Assembly (NCBI RefSeq): GCF_018449695.1
Contig: NZ_JAAVUY010000026.1
Span: 19,119-83,118 of the forward strand
Length of the DNA: 64,000 nt
Direction: 5' to 3'
DNA from: Bradyrhizobium sp. dw_411
Lineage (GTDB): Bacteria > Pseudomonadota > Alphaproteobacteria > Rhizobiales > Xanthobacteraceae
The notes below the pieces were generated by a model. That model was not told the DNA's origin, did not search any database, and was given only the letters and a program-made list of their open reading frames with translations. The position numbers and the translations under genes were made by a program. Position 1 is the stretch's first letter; each line of letters begins with the position of its first letter. Positions 26,724-33,481 of this stretch are shown here, in pieces.

Positions 26724-26927
26724 TTAGGAGACCTTGAGGTTTTCCGCGGAGCTTTTGCCGCGGTTTTCCACGAGGTCATATTCGACAACCTGATTTTCGT
26801 TGAGGGTTGAGAGCCCAGCGCGCTCGACCGCCGAGATATGGACGAACACGTCCTTATCGCCGGCCATCGGCTTGATGAACCCATAACCCTTGGTCGGGTT
26901 GAACCACTTGACGGTGCCTTTTTGCAT
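26724..26927 (-). CDS. Cold-shock domain protein
   Basis: The 67-residue single-domain CspA-type protein binds single-stranded nucleic acid and melts RNA structure. RNP1 is KGYGFI and RNP2 is VFVHIS. The family start QKGTVKWFNPTKGYGFI is exact. Whether it is cold-induced is not visible. A GGAG-type site lies before the ATG (CAGGAGACAGGCG). A terminator follows on its strand. Confidence 0.95.
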   Translation of the reverse strand: MQKGTVKWFNPTKGYGFIKPMAGDKDVFVHISAVERAGLSTLNENQVVEYDLVENRGKSSAENLKVS

Positions 26928-27359
26928 CGCCTGTCTCCTGGTCTAGACGTAAAAAAGACGCGGCCACGCTTTTCGCGTGCCACGCCACAAGCGGGCTTCC
27001 GGAGGTCTGCTCAATTTCCTAGTCGCGAAACGCACAGTCGAACGGCCTAAATCCGATTGTGCCTGACATTGCAACACGAAATTTGCGCGTTAGCAAGCTT
27101 CTGGCGCGGCTTGCGAAATCATGCGGGCGGTGAAATCGCTCCGGACCACCCTGTGGCGGCAGAACAACAATGCCCGGTAATCGGCCCCGACAAGCCGCCG
27201 TCAGCGATTGACGCTCCCTGCGAAGTGGGAGCAAATCGAACTCGGTCAACAGCGATTTGGGCTAGCAGGGATTTTTGGGGCGGACAGGGACTGGCATCCC
27301 TGTCCGGTTGGCGGTTGGGAATAGCATTCATGTGCTGCGCATCGCGGTCTTCGCGGGCA
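26928..27359. promoter_or_regulatory. Divergent intergenic region with two hairpins before the autotransporter gene
   Basis: The 432 bp between the cold-shock gene and the autotransporter gene contain no credible gene. Two stem-loops lie on the autotransporter side: GCTCCC (27213-27218) with GGGAGC (27227-27232), and CGGACAGGGA (27281-27290) with TCCCTGTCCG (27297-27306), a perfect 10-bp stem with 6-base loop. They could be leader-RNA structures or remnants of repeats. Promoters cannot be pinpointed. Confidence 0.55.
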
Positions 27360-28484
27360 ATGGAGACCGGGATCGCCTGGCGGCTCGCAGCGGCCGTCGC
27401 CATCGTGTTCACCCTGGTTGTTGCGGCTACGCCACAGGCTCAGGCGCAGGCGCCGGCCGCGTTTGTCCCGCCACCACCGCCGCCGCCTCCAGTGCCGACC
27501 CCGCTACCGGTTCCGACATCGACCAGCATCAATTCCGATCTGTCGGCGGGTGCGGCGGTGCAGAACCTTGGCAGCAACTTCCTGGAGCGGCTCGGCAACC
27601 AGGCGACAAACGGGTTTGGCAGTGCCTCCCGGAGCAATCCGGGCGGCGGCGGCGCCTCTGCGGCGACCGAGGAGCCGAAGTATCGGACCTGGGGAGAGGC
27701 CTACGGCATCTCAACCAAAAATGAGGCGCAGCCCAATTTCGTCGGCGATCAGCGGGTGACTTTTGGTGGGGTCGCGGGCTTCGGCGCTCGCCTTGCGCCC
27801 GGCGTCAATGTCGGTTTCTCGGTGGATCAAAGCCGCACCTCCATCGACGCGCCGCTGGCGATGCAGACCGCGACGCTCGACCTCACCCAGTTCGGCTTCA
27901 ACGCCTCGGTGGACAAGGGGCCGTGGACCTGGGCCATCGCGCTGGTCCATGGCTTTGGCAAAGTCGGCACCAGCCGGGACACCGGTCTGGGCTTCGCGAC
28001 GGCAGGCTATAACGCCCAGATCGACGGTGCGCTGACCGAACTCAGCTATTACTGGAGCATGGACCAGAGCCGGATCGTGCCGAAGGTTGCGCTTGAATAT
28101 ACCCACGCCTCGACCGGCGCGTTTCAGGAAGCCGGCGGCCTCAATCCGGAAACCGCGACCGGAGCAACCATGGAGCGCTCACGGGTATTGCTCGGCGCGG
28201 AGATCGGACATTACTGGATCATCGACCGGAGGATTCTGGATCTGTCCGCCTACGGCAAATTCGTGGACAACATGTCACAGAATTTCAGCTCGATTGTCGT
28301 CAGCCTTGGGCCCCAGAGCATCGCGGTGCAGGGTATTGGCGAAAGCCAATATGGCGCGGATACCGGCGCGTCGGCGTCGCTCAGCCTGACCAACACGGTG
28401 CGTGTCTACCTGAACTATGACGGCAAGTTTCGCGCCGCGATGCAGTCGCATCAGGGCACCATGGGCGTTGAGGTAAAATTCTAG
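27360..28484 (+). CDS. Autotransporter-type beta-barrel protein
   Basis: The 374-residue protein starts (ATG at 27360; another Met lies ten codons earlier) with a signal peptide, then a striking proline tract near residues 44-60 (eight consecutive prolines). A short passenger (60-130) precedes an autotransporter beta-domain of about 240 residues with repeated amphipathic strands and a terminal Phe (GVEVKF), the outer-membrane sorting signal. The passenger is too short to carry an enzyme, so the protein may be mainly a barrel exposing a small surface segment. It is convergent to the LysR gene. Function is not inferable. Confidence 0.85.
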   Translation: METGIAWRLAAAVAIVFTLVVAATPQAQAQAPAAFVPPPPPPPPVPTPLPVPTSTSINSDLSAGAAVQNLGSNFLERLGNQATNGFGSASRSNPGGGGASAATEEPKYRTWGEAYGISTKNEAQPNFVGDQRVTFGGVAGFGARLAPGVNVGFSVDQSRTSIDAPLAMQTATLDLTQFGFNASVDKGPWTWAIALVHGFGKVGTSRDTGLGFATAGYNAQIDGALTELSYYWSMDQSRIVPKVALEYTHASTGAFQEAGGLNPETATGATMERSRVLLGAEIGHYWIIDRRILDLSAYGKFVDNMSQNFSSIVVSLGPQSIAVQGIGESQYGADTGASASLSLTNTVRVYLNYDGKFRAAMQSHQGTMGVEVKF

Positions 28485-28514
28485 CTGGTGTCCGCTGAGA
28501 GCGGGGCAGCGGAA

Positions 28515-29555
28515 TCAGAGCAACTCCTGCGGAGCCGCAACATTGTACGGATTGCCGGCGACATATCCGCCCATCCCGTAATTCTCCCGCGATCCCGCCA
28601 TCAGGGGAATGAGATCGTTCGGGTGAATGAATTCATCCTTGAAACACGGATAGGTCTTGGGATCGAAAATCTTCTTGAGCCAGTCGATGACGATCTTGTG
28701 CCGGTCCGAGTTGCGAAACTCCTTGTGATAGGTCAGCCAGAGATCCGCATGATGACTGACGCCGACATCGGCGGCGACCAGCGGCGCACCCAATGCGATC
28801 GACGCGGTTGGCAGGAAGCCTACGCCTGCGCCTCTTTCCACCGCGTACAGGACGCCGATGCTGGAATTGGTTCTGATGCCGACCACGCCCTCCAGCGAGG
28901 TTAGCCCGAAAATCCGGGCATAGGCGGTATCGTCCACCTGCGGCGCGTTCTGCTTCACGATCCGGTGGTTTTGCAACTCGGGCAGCGAAGCCGGAACGCC
29001 ATAGAGCTTGCGGTATCCTTCGGAAACGAACGGATAGATATGAAGCCTGCCGAGTTTCGCGACGATGAGATCGGGATTTGTCGGCGGCTCGAGCTGAATG
29101 GCGATATCGGCCTCCAGCCGCGCGACATCAGCCTGCTCCATCGCGCAGCGCAGATCGACGGTGATCTTGCGATAGGTTTTCTGGAAGTCGATCAGGCGCG
29201 GCAGAATCCAGAAATTGCCCGGGCCTTCGGTCACGGCCACGCGAACCGTGCCGGCGGGATCCTCCGACGATTGGGATGCGCGGCGGAAAATATTGAAGGC
29301 GTGACGCTCCATCTCGGTCACATCAGCGACCATCGCGGTACCTTCCTCGCTGATCGTCAATCCGCTTTGATCGCGCAGAAACAACTTGCAGCCGATCCGC
29401 TCTTCAAGCCGATCTATCCTGCGCATCAGGGTCGTGCTGGTCAGGCCGAGCACTTCAGCCGCGTTGCGGAAGCTTTTGTATTTTGTGCAGGCGAGAAACG
29501 CTTTCAGATCGTCCCAGGACGCATCCAGAACCTCGTCGGTCCGGTGCTGCGTCAT
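28515..29555 (-). CDS. LysR family transcriptional regulator
   Basis: The protein has an N-terminal winged helix-turn-helix (about residues 10-70: DLKAFLACTKYKSFRNAAEVLGLTSTTL...RRIDRLEERIG) and a periplasmic-binding-like effector domain (90-300). It also has an unusual C-terminal tail of about 40 residues with YPCFKDEF and GSRENYGMGG. I chose the Met at 29555; Mets at 29585 and 29600 are alternatives. It is divergent from a GNAT-like gene at 29640 with a gap of about 84 bp, the usual arrangement of a LysR regulator with its target. A 7-bp inverted repeat lies in the gap. Confidence 0.9.
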   Translation of the reverse strand: MTQHRTDEVLDASWDDLKAFLACTKYKSFRNAAEVLGLTSTTLMRRIDRLEERIGCKLFLRDQSGLTISEEGTAMVADVTEMERHAFNIFRRASQSSEDPAGTVRVAVTEGPGNFWILPRLIDFQKTYRKITVDLRCAMEQADVARLEADIAIQLEPPTNPDLIVAKLGRLHIYPFVSEGYRKLYGVPASLPELQNHRIVKQNAPQVDDTAYARIFGLTSLEGVVGIRTNSSIGVLYAVERGAGVGFLPTASIALGAPLVAADVGVSHHADLWLTYHKEFRNSDRHKIVIDWLKKIFDPKTYPCFKDEFIHPNDLIPLMAGSRENYGMGGYVAGNPYNVAAPQELL

Positions 29556-29639
29556 TGCAGCACCCCGGTGCAATAGTTGCTGCATACCTAAATTTCCCAC
29601 CCGTTATGGTCATGGCCCATCAGGTAGGAGCGACGATAG
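29556..29639. promoter_or_regulatory. LysR divergent promoter/operator gap
   Basis: TGCAGCA (29556-29562) and TGCTGCA (29578-29584) form an inverted repeat with a 15-bp centre, and GCACC-CC-GGTGC (29560-29571) is a second one inside it. These are candidate sites for the adjacent LysR protein. The T-N11-A box is not obvious, so the call rests on position and symmetry. If the regulator starts at an earlier Met the first repeat would be inside its coding sequence. Confidence 0.4.
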
Positions 29640-30266
29640 ATGCGCAATCAGCTTAAGGAAAGGGCCTCTTTTGCCGCAAGGCATGATTTCGATTCGCTAT
29701 CGACTGATACCGATATTGAGGTGCGGTTCGCGCAATATTCCGAGCTTTCCTTTCTGGCCGACATGGCCCGCCGCATGGTGCCGGGAATTCAACTGACCGG
29801 CGCGAGCCTCGGCCGGTATTTTACGTTTGATCCCGAATGCATTCTGACGTTTAGCCGGCGGGGAAAGTTGCTCGGCGGGGTCGCGCTGCTCTATTTCAAC
29901 AGCCGCGGGCATGACGCCCTCATCCTCGATGAGATTTCCCTGGCGCAGCCGGATTTGAGTTTGCTTGCCGGGCGCGACGAAGAGGTATCGGCTAATTACA
30001 TTTGGGCGGTTGCGACAACCGGTCGCGGTATCGCCGGATATGGCAAGGTCGCCGCGCATCTGAGAACGCCGCGCTACGCCAGCGCCAATTGCTACGCCCA
30101 GCCAGCGACCAAGGCGGGACGCGAGCTTCTGGTCTCGACCTGCTTCGAACAGATGCCGAGCTTCCAGCCCGATCTCTGGTGCTACGAGCGGCCATGGAAT
30201 CGCGTTCCATCAAATATGCCGGCGCCCATCGTTCCGGCAAGGAGTTTCGCAAATGCACGGTACTAA
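29640..30266 (+). CDS. GNAT-like protein of unknown function
   Basis: The 208-residue protein has the alpha/beta spacing of the GNAT fold: a helix with ELSFLADMARRM, strands LLGGVALLYF and ALILDEISLAQP, VAATTGRGIAGYGKVAAHL, and an ending like CYAQPATKAGRELLVSTCFEQM that resembles GNAT C-termini. The diagnostic Q/R-x-x-G-x-G/A loop is only loosely matched by TTGRGIAGYG. It is the first gene after the LysR promoter and overlaps the next gene by 14 bp. I cannot name a substrate. Confidence 0.65.
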   Translation: MRNQLKERASFAARHDFDSLSTDTDIEVRFAQYSELSFLADMARRMVPGIQLTGASLGRYFTFDPECILTFSRRGKLLGGVALLYFNSRGHDALILDEISLAQPDLSLLAGRDEEVSANYIWAVATTGRGIAGYGKVAAHLRTPRYASANCYAQPATKAGRELLVSTCFEQMPSFQPDLWCYERPWNRVPSNMPAPIVPARSFANARY

Positions 30267-30861
30267 GGCTTCATCGCCGGCCAATCCGAACCCGCGCGCG
30301 ATTTCCGTCCGTATCGCGCGCGATCCCAACGACCTGATGCTCGTGACCGCAATCCGCGCCGCCGTCTACATGGCCGAGCAGGATTGCCCGATCGAGGAAG
30401 AGTTCGACGGCAACGATCTGGTCGCGGCCCATTTCATCGGGTTTATCGGATCCGAACCCGCGGGCTGCCTGCGCGTTCGATTTTTTGGCGACTTCGCCAA
30501 GGTCGAACGGCTGGCGGTGCGTCATCAATTCCGGCGCTCGCGGGTTTCATTCAAGCTGGTGCAGGCCAGTGTCGATTACGTCAAGCGCAAGGGATTCCGG
30601 AAGATCTACGGTCAGGCGCAGGACCGCCTGGTGGATTTCTGGGCCCATTTCGGCGCCAAGCCGCTCGGCCATAACCGCAAGATCACGTTTTCCGATTTCT
30701 CCTATACCGAGATGGTTCTCGATATCGAGCCAGACCGCGATGCGATTACCCTCGACAGCGATCCCTACATGATCATTCGGCCTGAGGGCGATTGGGACCG
30801 GCCGGGCGTTCTGGACATTTCCTCGGGCCGAGCGGTGACGTCCCCGCTGCGCACGGCCTGA
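30253..30861 (+). CDS. GNAT N-acetyltransferase family protein with altered loop
   Basis: The 202-residue protein has clearer GNAT features: DLMLVTAIRAAVYMAEQ (helix 1), FIGFIGSEPAGCLRVRFF, then VERLAVRHQFRRSR, KLVQASVDYVKRKGFRKIYGQAQ and WAHFGAKPLG. At the place of the usual acetyl-CoA loop (G-x-G) it reads RRSRVSF, so the loop glycines are missing. It overlaps the preceding frame by 14 bp, evidence of coupling, and is followed 13 bp later by an isochorismatase-fold gene. An acyl-group other than acetyl, or a non-catalytic role, is possible. Confidence 0.75.
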   Translation: MHGTKASSPANPNPRAISVRIARDPNDLMLVTAIRAAVYMAEQDCPIEEEFDGNDLVAAHFIGFIGSEPAGCLRVRFFGDFAKVERLAVRHQFRRSRVSFKLVQASVDYVKRKGFRKIYGQAQDRLVDFWAHFGAKPLGHNRKITFSDFSYTEMVLDIEPDRDAITLDSDPYMIIRPEGDWDRPGVLDISSGRAVTSPLRTA

Positions 30862-30874
30862 TTGTTGGCAACAC

Positions 30875-31456
30875 ATGATCTCTTATCAAAAAGCAGTGGC
30901 CAACATGCATGACGATCCGCCGATCCTGGTTTGCGCCGATCTTCAGGTTGAGTACCTCACCGAAGGCCGCAGCCACTTCATCGCGGATGCCGAGGCGATT
31001 ACCTCGCGATGCCTCCAGTTGATGACGCTCTGGCGCAACAATTTGTGGCCGGTGATGCATTTGAAACGGATCGCCCAGGCCGCCTGGTTCAATCCGGCGT
31101 CGAATCTGACGGACTGGATTGCGGGCCTCAAGCCGCGGCCGGGCGAACTCACCTTCGAGCATCCGCTGCCGTCGGCCTACAGTTCGGCGCGGTTCGCCGA
31201 ATACATGTCGAACATGAGAAACATTCGCTGCGTGCTGCTGGGATTTTCTCTCGACGAAACCATTCTGTCGACCGTCGTTGAAGGATTTCACCGCAGCCAT
31301 CGGTATCAGCTCGTCGGCGATGCCGTGGCGTGCAGGCGTCCCGGCGCCGGCGACGGCGCTTCCTACAAACCGGCCGTGGTTCGGGTGATCGGCAACTATG
31401 CCGGAATTCAGGAGAGTGCCGAGCTGATCGAGGAAAACACCGGGATCACGGTATGA
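30875..31456 (+). CDS. Isochorismatase-fold (cysteine hydrolase) family protein lacking the cysteine
   Basis: The 193-residue protein has the family core: VCADLQVEY with Asp22, VMHLKR with Lys64, and the late strand-helix LLGFSLDETI. In most cysteine hydrolases the latter reads G-x-x-T-x-x-C-V; here the Cys position is Thr129. Isochorismatase proper also lacks the Cys, so activity without a thiol is possible. It is the third gene of the LysR-adjacent cluster. The start at 30875 is uncertain (Met at codon 11 also fits). Confidence 0.75.
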   Translation: MISYQKAVANMHDDPPILVCADLQVEYLTEGRSHFIADAEAITSRCLQLMTLWRNNLWPVMHLKRIAQAAWFNPASNLTDWIAGLKPRPGELTFEHPLPSAYSSARFAEYMSNMRNIRCVLLGFSLDETILSTVVEGFHRSHRYQLVGDAVACRRPGAGDGASYKPAVVRVIGNYAGIQESAELIEENTGITV

Positions 31457-31488
31457 CCGAAGATTTGAAACCTGCCGCCATGCGGCGG

Positions 31489-31662
31489 TTATTTGGCAAG
31501 CCGTTCGGCGAGTTCGAGGAGGATGCGCCGGTCGGAGGGATCCTTGATTTTTCTAAATGCAACGACGAGCCGTAAACCCTCGACGACATTGAGATCGATC
31601 TGATCATCACGAACCAGCCGTAGCAACTTGTCACCAGGATGATCCGTTTGATCCGTGCTCAC
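31489..31662 (-). CDS. Micro-protein, 57 residues, GTG start
   Basis: A short frame with GTG start, GGAG 8 bp upstream, and coherent amphipathic content: STDQTDHPGDKLLRLVRDD, then VVEGLRLVVAFRKIKDPSD and RRILLELAERLAK. The hydrophobic spacing suggests two or three helices and a soluble protein. No cysteine, no signal. It is divergent from another micro-gene whose ATG lies only 27 bp away. Family not recognised. Confidence 0.65.
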   Translation of the reverse strand: MSTDQTDHPGDKLLRLVRDDQIDLNVVEGLRLVVAFRKIKDPSDRRILLELAERLAK

Positions 31663-31689
31663 CGTAAAAGCTCCAGAAGCGAGTAGCAG

Positions 31690-31866
31690 ATGGCGACCCT
31701 CGACGACGATCTTAATGAACTGGCTATCACCATTTCAATGGCGATCGAAAAAGCTCGCCAGCTAAAGCTCTCTACGAGCGCTTATATTCTATCAATGGCG
31801 CTGGTGGAAGTATGGGAAACTACCAAAGGCGGCGAACGCAACATTGCGGGCGACATCACTCAGTAA
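31690..31866 (+). CDS. Micro-protein, 58 residues
   Basis: ATG at 31690 opens a 58-codon frame to TAA with a helical, alternating pattern: MATLDDDLNELAITISMAIEKARQLK, then LSTSAYILSMALVEVWE. No signal peptide. Codon use is poorer in G+C than its neighbours. A clear ribosome site is lacking, so translation may depend on something else. It stands divergent from the 57-residue gene and 58 bp from the convergent rnd stop. Function unknown. Confidence 0.6.
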   Translation: MATLDDDLNELAITISMAIEKARQLKLSTSAYILSMALVEVWETTKGGERNIAGDITQ

Positions 31867-31924
31867 CATTTTGTCGCACGCGTCCAGGTTGTGGGCGCGG
31901 CGCTAACGGCATTGGGTAACGGAA

Positions 31925-33073
31925 CTAATTTCGGTCGACCCTGACCACCCGGCCTTTTTCAATCGCCAGCGCCAGCCGGCCGTGTTTCAGCGACAGCGCC
32001 GCTTCGCCGAACAGTTCGCGGCGCCAGCCATGCAATGCGCCGACATCGGCATGATCGTCGGCTGCGATCTGCTCGAGATCGTCGACGGTCGCGATCACCT
32101 TGCTGGCGACGGCGTGCCGTTCGGACGTCATCCGCAGCAGGACTTTCAGAAGCTCGACGATTGCCGCACCGTTCGAATTGCCGCGCGGCTTTTCGATCTT
32201 GGGCAGCGTGGCGGGATCGCGCGCGATGCCGCGCTGCACGGCAGCAACGATATCGGTGCCCCATTTCGATCGATCAAAACCCTTTGGCAGCGAGCGCAGA
32301 CTGGCGAGCCGCTCCAGGCTGGTCGGCGCGTGGGTGGCGATGTCGCCGACGGCATCATCCTTCAGGACCCGGCTGCGCGGAACATCGCGGCTTTGGGCCT
32401 CCTGTTCGCGCCAGGCGGCGACTTCCATCAGCACCGCAAGCTCTTTCGGCTTGCGGACTCGCGTTTTCAACCGCTCCCAGGCGCGTTCCGGGTGAAAATC
32501 ATAGGTCTTCGGCGAGGTCAGGACTTCCATTTCCTCGCTCACCCACTCATTGCGCCCGCGCTTCTTGAGATCGGCGTCGAGGGCTGCGAACACATCGCGC
32601 AGATGGGTGACGTCGGAGACCGCGTAGTGCATCTGGTCTTCGGTCAGCGGCCGGCGCGACCAGTCGGTGAAACGGTGGGTCTTATCCGGCCGGTGACCGG
32701 TAATGCGCTCGACCAGCTGGTCATAGGCGATGGAGTCGCCGTATCCGAGTACCATGGCCGCGACCTGGGTATCGAAGATCGGGTGCGGAACGATGCCCGC
32801 CCGATGCCAGACGATCTCGATATCCTGACGCGCGGCGTGAAAGACCTTCAGCACCTTCTCATCGGCCATCAGGTCGAAGAACGGCTTGAGGTCGATGCCC
32901 TCGGCCAGCGTATCGACGACAACAGCTTCCTCCGCGCTGGCCATCTGCACGACGCAGAGCAGGGGGTAATAGGTCGTCTCACGCAGGAATTCGGTATCGA
33001 CGGTGATGACCGGGTGCTTGGCGAGGCGGGCGCAAACAGCTGCCAATTCGGAAGTGGTGGTAATCAGATCCAT
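31925..33073 (-). CDS. rnd: Ribonuclease D
   Basis: RNase D trims 3' ends of tRNA precursors. The 382-residue protein has the DEDD exonuclease residues in VDTEFLRE (Asp, Glu), FHAARQDIEI (Asp) and HYAVSDVTHL (Asp with Tyr before it), followed by an HRDC domain around residues 210-290 (ELAVLMEVAAWREQEAQ). The product is complete and of usual length. Confidence 0.95.
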   Translation of the reverse strand: MDLITTTSELAAVCARLAKHPVITVDTEFLRETTYYPLLCVVQMASAEEAVVVDTLAEGIDLKPFFDLMADEKVLKVFHAARQDIEIVWHRAGIVPHPIFDTQVAAMVLGYGDSIAYDQLVERITGHRPDKTHRFTDWSRRPLTEDQMHYAVSDVTHLRDVFAALDADLKKRGRNEWVSEEMEVLTSPKTYDFHPERAWERLKTRVRKPKELAVLMEVAAWREQEAQSRDVPRSRVLKDDAVGDIATHAPTSLERLASLRSLPKGFDRSKWGTDIVAAVQRGIARDPATLPKIEKPRGNSNGAAIVELLKVLLRMTSERHAVASKVIATVDDLEQIAADDHADVGALHGWRRELFGEAALSLKHGRLALAIEKGRVVRVDRN

Positions 33074-33259
33074 GAACGGTCCATAACGCTTCTCAAAGGG
33101 CGTTCTGCCGAAAGCGCTGATCTGTCAAGGGTCTTGCGGTGAATTCGAGCCTTGCATTTACGCCGGACAGCGTCCTTCGCCGGGATTTTGGCCTTTCAGG
33201 CCGCGCCCGATGATGACGGCTCCCGGTCCGTTAAACGCCCGCCTTGGAAATGGCTGCGA

Positions 33260-33370
33260 TCAGTGGCTGATGCGGCGGCCACGCGGTCGCTGTGAGGAAG
33301 GAACCGCCAGTACGATGACGCAAAGTGCCGCCATCGCAAGCCCTATGAATTCAAACACCAACGCGTCCAC
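33260..33370 (-). CDS. Micro membrane protein, 36 residues
   Basis: GTG at 33370 with GGAG six bases upstream begins a 36-codon frame. Residues 3-24 form one hydrophobic helix (ALVFEFIGLAMAALCVIVLAV) and residues 25-36 form a basic tail with RPRGRRISH, so positive-inside topology predicts a cytoplasmic C-terminus. It resembles other one-helix inner-membrane micro-proteins. It is too short for automatic callers. It stands alone between rnd and selO. Confidence 0.6.
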   Translation of the reverse strand: MDALVFEFIGLAMAALCVIVLAVPSSQRPRGRRISH

Positions 33371-33432
33371 AGCAATCTCCGAAATAATCCGGTAGATTTG
33401 TAAGCAAGCCGTTGATCACTTGTTAATTTTTG

Positions 33433-33453
33433 GCGGGAGGCGCCATCTCCCGC
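33433..33453. terminator. Stem-loop after selO
   Basis: GCGGGAG (33433-33439) pairs with CTCCCGC (33447-33453), 29 bp beyond the selO stop. No T-run, so terminator function is only probable. Confidence 0.4.
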
Positions 33454-33481
33454 ATCTGATGGTGGAGGCGAGGTTAACGGC

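Noticed and set aside
28515..31456. Acyl-homoserine-lactone quorum-sensing locus
   Set aside because: The regulator is LysR and not LuxR type, and neither GNAT-like protein shows the LuxI signature residues.
31453..31575. 40-codon plus-strand frame starting ATGA at the end of the isochorismatase-fold gene
   Set aside because: It is antisense to the better supported 57-codon minus-strand gene, which has a GGAG site and coherent helical content.
31489..31866. Toxin-antitoxin pair
   Set aside because: The genes are divergent and show no known toxin or antitoxin motif.
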